From positions 1,841,501 through 1,905,500 of the forward strand of contig JAFCIZ010000001.1 in the NCBI GenBank assembly GCA_017871115.1: a stretch of 64,000 bases of DNA. The letters run 5' to 3'. The translations under genes were made by a program, and so were the position numbers. Positions 62,001 to 64,000 of the stretch are shown here, one piece after another (positions within the stretch are counted from its first letter, which is position 1; every line of letters begins with the position of its first letter). The notes below the pieces were generated by a model that saw only the letters and a program-made list of their open reading frames with translations, did not search any database and was not told the DNA's origin. Origin of the DNA: Cunninghamella blakesleeana (lineage: Eukaryota; Mucoromycota; Mucoromycetes; Mucorales; Cunninghamellaceae).

Positions 62001-62246
62001 CTCATCGGTAAATATATATACTCATCTATTATTATTCACATTATATAATCAATATTGTCATATTCATCTTTCTTTTTTACTTATTTTCTTTTTTTAAATT
62101 CATACAGTGCTGTCAAAGAAGATCATTCTCATAGTGCTATTTACAAGAACCCTGCACAATATAAAGTAAATTTTGATGAACATGTTCATAATGAAAAAGG
62201 TGAAAAACAAAGCTTAGATGTAAAAGAAGCTCCTGGTATTTGTTAA
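59009..62246 (+). CDS. GAD1: Glutamate decarboxylase (PLP-dependent)
   Basis: Seventeen exons (59009-59039, 59109-59205, 59327-59342, 59433-59448, 59580-59614, 59731-59809, 59894-59952, 60049-60132, 60217-60359, 60497-60596, 60730-60753, 60887-60987, 61084-61194, 61287-61605, 61686-61765, 61885-62007, 62108-62246) join to 518 aa. Motifs: [50 protein letters not shown], the [20 protein letters not shown] segment of group II decarboxylases, [13 protein letters not shown], and [15 protein letters not shown], where Lys292 should carry pyridoxal phosphate. The end [15 protein letters not shown] and a polar tail complete it. Closest in pattern to plant, bacterial and yeast Gad enzymes, which turn glutamate into GABA and feed the GABA shunt. 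Two exons are only 16 nt. I saw no clear calmodulin-binding helix at the C-terminus. Confidence 0.96.
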
Positions 62247-63152
62247 ATATATGTTTAGTATTTTTATTATATTTTTTAAACATTTTTATGACAAAAATAA
62301 AATAAGAAAGCAGATAAATATGTTATTCCAATTCAATTTTTACTATTTTCTTAATAATATTAAAACGAATCTTAAAAATGAAATACAAAAACTTTAAGCT
62401 TCACAGTTGTAGTATTTTGTGTATTATTTTAAAAACTTATTTGTTATTCACTTTTCTATCATTAATCACATACTAAATAAAGTAACAAAAATTATAATAG
62501 TGAGAGAAAAAAATTGGTGAGTCGGGATTTATTTTTTATTTAAAAAATAAATCAACATGGCAATGACAAGCATTACAAAATATTTATATATATTATGTTA
62601 GAATAATAATAATATTAATGAGGTTCACATATGTATAATTTTCAACTATAGTAACAGTAGCAGCAATGAAATCTCAATCTAAATCAGATCAATAAACCTA
62701 CCAACCAATTACAATTTAAAAAATGCTAAATATATCAAAAGGGTTATTTTTACTTGATTTAGCAATAATATGACAACAGCACTTTATTTTCAAACTTTTA
62801 TGAGCTTGTACTAAAACTTAAAAAATGCAGTCAAATGTTAATATTTTTATTCCATTTACAACAATGAAAAAAATTCATCACCTAAAAGAATATGCACTAT
62901 TAAACTATAGACTTGTAAGTACTATTTTGTTATATATATGCATATATAATATTTTATTAAAACTTAACAGAAAAAAATAAATTAAAAATAAAAGAATGAA
63001 TGGGGGGGTTTGACCAATTATTCCTTCAACAAATAAAAAATAAAAAATAATAATATAGTATAAAATGATATAGAATAAAATATGATCATTCAAAAAAAAA
63101 TAAAAAAAGAACAAAAAAGTATTAGAAAAAAATAAAAAAATGAACTATTTCT
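62247..63152. other. Intergenic, AT-rich, no gene seen
   Basis: Convergent 3' flanks of the decarboxylase and the Gly-rich gene. Both strands are stop-dense; the 62905-63114 ORF on the minus strand is T-rich noise. Confidence 0.55.
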
Positions 63153-64000
63153 TTAATTACGATAAAAATATGGACTGTTTTGTCCATCAATTAATGAAAA
63201 ATCAGGTTGAATAGGATCGATATAATTTGCAGGCCCATAAAAGTAAGTTGGGTCTAGTGAACCATCAGCAAAATGGGGGTCATTATAAGGTTGATTTGTA
63301 AAATATTGAGCGTTTGGATCTATTTGGTCATTTGGATAATCTTCATAATAACCATCAACATCGTCAATATACGCAGTATTGGTAGTAGTGCCGGTATTAC
63401 CATCACTTGAAGCATCAGTACCAGTGCCGGTATTACCACCATTTGAAGCACCAGTACCAGTGCCAGTATTATTGCTAGTGTCAGTACCATCATTAGTAGT
63501 AGTGGTAGTGCTGGTAGAATTATCACCGCCGCCAGTTGTAACAGTAGAAGTATCAGTACCATTTGTGGCTCCACCACCAGTTGTAGTAGAGGCATCGGGA
63601 TCGCTTTCAGTACCACTTTCATCAGTAGCAGATGGAGCTTTTGCTTTGGTGTTACTTATATCCTTACCACCGCTACTACCTCCTAAAGCACCACCTACAC
63701 CACCAGAAGTAAGGTCACCAGCGGCAGTATTAAAGGTATTTTCAACTTTTGTAATTGCTCCATTAACGAATTTTTCACCATTACCAGTCATTGCATTGGC
63801 ATTCATTTCTGTCGTAAGGATGGTAGACTTTAATTTATTACGTCTCCATTTCTTAGCATAGGGCAATACTTGATCACGTCGTCTTCTTTTGGCTTCACTA
63901 CCACCTTCTTCGGCTTTGCTACCATTTTCTTCACTACCGCCTTCACCACCGCCTTCTTCTTTATTTTTACCGCCTTCACCTCCGCCTTCACCACCGCCTT
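63153..64000 (-). CDS. Gly/Ser/Thr-rich low-complexity protein (5' truncated)
   Basis: The minus-strand frame is open from the window edge to a TAA at 63153-63155, giving at least 281 residues. A codon TTG at 63866 that could be read as a start is internal: the frame continues upstream through GGGEGG and EGGSE repeats rich in Gly, Glu and Lys, then KRRRRDQVLPYAKKWRRNK. Downstream come GGVGGALGGSSGGKD and a long Thr/Gly/Asn/Ser stretch (TGTGTGASNGG-like), and a tyrosine-rich end with DGYYEDYPN, YFTNQPYNDPHF and YFYGPANYIDP. No domain is recognised. It could be a wall-associated or secreted protein, since Thr/Ser-rich tracts are often O-mannosylated, but no signal peptide is in view, so this is only a guess. 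The antisense ORF at 63379-63861 is its shadow. Confidence 0.65.
   Translation of the reverse strand, partial: GGGEGGGEGGKNKEEGGGEGGSEENGSKAEEGGSEAKRRRRDQVLPYAKKWRRNKLKSTILTTEMNANAMTGNGEKFVNGAITKVENTFNTAAGDLTSGGVGGALGGSSGGKDISNTKAKAPSATDESGTESDPDASTTTGGGATNGTDTSTVTTGGGDNSTSTTTTTNDGTDTSNNTGTGTGASNGGNTGTGTDASSDGNTGTTTNTAYIDDVDGYYEDYPNDQIDPNAQYFTNQPYNDPHFADGSLDPTYFYGPANYIDPIQPDFSLIDGQNSPYFYRN

Noticed and set aside
63379..63861. 160-codon plus-strand ORF of Val/Pro/Leu repeats
   Set aside because: It is the antisense shadow of the Thr/Gly/Ser-rich gene; repeats on one strand leave other frames open.

Overview
The window is nuclear DNA of an AT-rich, intron-dense fungus. A WOPR (Gti1/Pac2) regulator, an Sfp1-type zinc-finger protein, an OST4 mini-protein and a Pho85-type CDK all point to Fungi. 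About 110 introns could be placed from reading frames; most are short GT-AG introns, and several exons are only 9-33 nt long. One intron in the CDK gene has all the hallmarks of a U12-type AT-AC intron. Minor-spliceosome introns are generally lacking in Dikarya but are reported from some early-diverging fungi, so a Mucoromycota-like (possibly Mucorales) source is my best inference. It is not proven.

Layout. 1-1056: 3' end of a Gln/His-rich protein (+). 2048-4103: HSP60 (-), divergent from an Sfp1/JAZF1-like zinc-finger gene (4885-5922, +). 6158-6274: OST4 (+). 7029-7784: Yop1/REEP (-), divergent from a MINDY-type deubiquitinase (8177-10572, +). 12102-15049: HSF-type transcription factor (+). 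16057-17919: Mkk1/Pek1-like MAPKK (-). 18563-19836: mRNA cap methyltransferase (-). 21007-22468: L-2-hydroxyglutarate dehydrogenase-like (+). 22648-24879: Pho85/CDK5-type kinase (+) with the AT-AC intron. 25177-26193: ankyrin protein (-), divergent from a GRIP golgin (26451-29529, +). 29704-31040: small beta-trefoil lectin-like protein (+). 33661-36614 and 39752-42730: tandem SulP sulfate permeases (-). 43891-45689: 14-3-3 (-). 46178-47975: WOPR regulator (-), divergent from methionyl-tRNA formyltransferase (49116-50920, +). 51337-53355: PX-PB1 protein (-). 53959-56589: unrecognised 628-aa protein (+). 56987-57942: glyoxalase I (+). 59009-62246: glutamate decarboxylase (+). 63153-64000: 5'-truncated Gly/Ser/Thr-rich protein (-).

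These are mostly conserved housekeeping and signalling genes with no operon-like logic. Themes are protein folding and glycosylation (HSP60, OST4), ER/Golgi shape and tethering (Yop1, golgin), stress and growth signalling (MAPKK, CDK, 14-3-3, HSF, Sfp1-like, WOPR) and small-molecule metabolism (L2HGDH, GLO1, GAD, sulfate uptake). Intergenic DNA is very AT-rich, with (AT)n, (AAT)n and poly-A/T tracts. I saw no tRNA, rRNA, transposon or CRISPR array.

Most notable: the AT-AC intron; a tandem permease duplication in which exons 1-4 have identical lengths and short flanking blocks are also shared; a CGGA[A/G]TT motif 58-110 bp upstream of six start codons; a CaaX box on the MINDY protein; and very small coding exons. 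All gene models were built by hand from frame continuity and splice signals, without alignment or RNA evidence.
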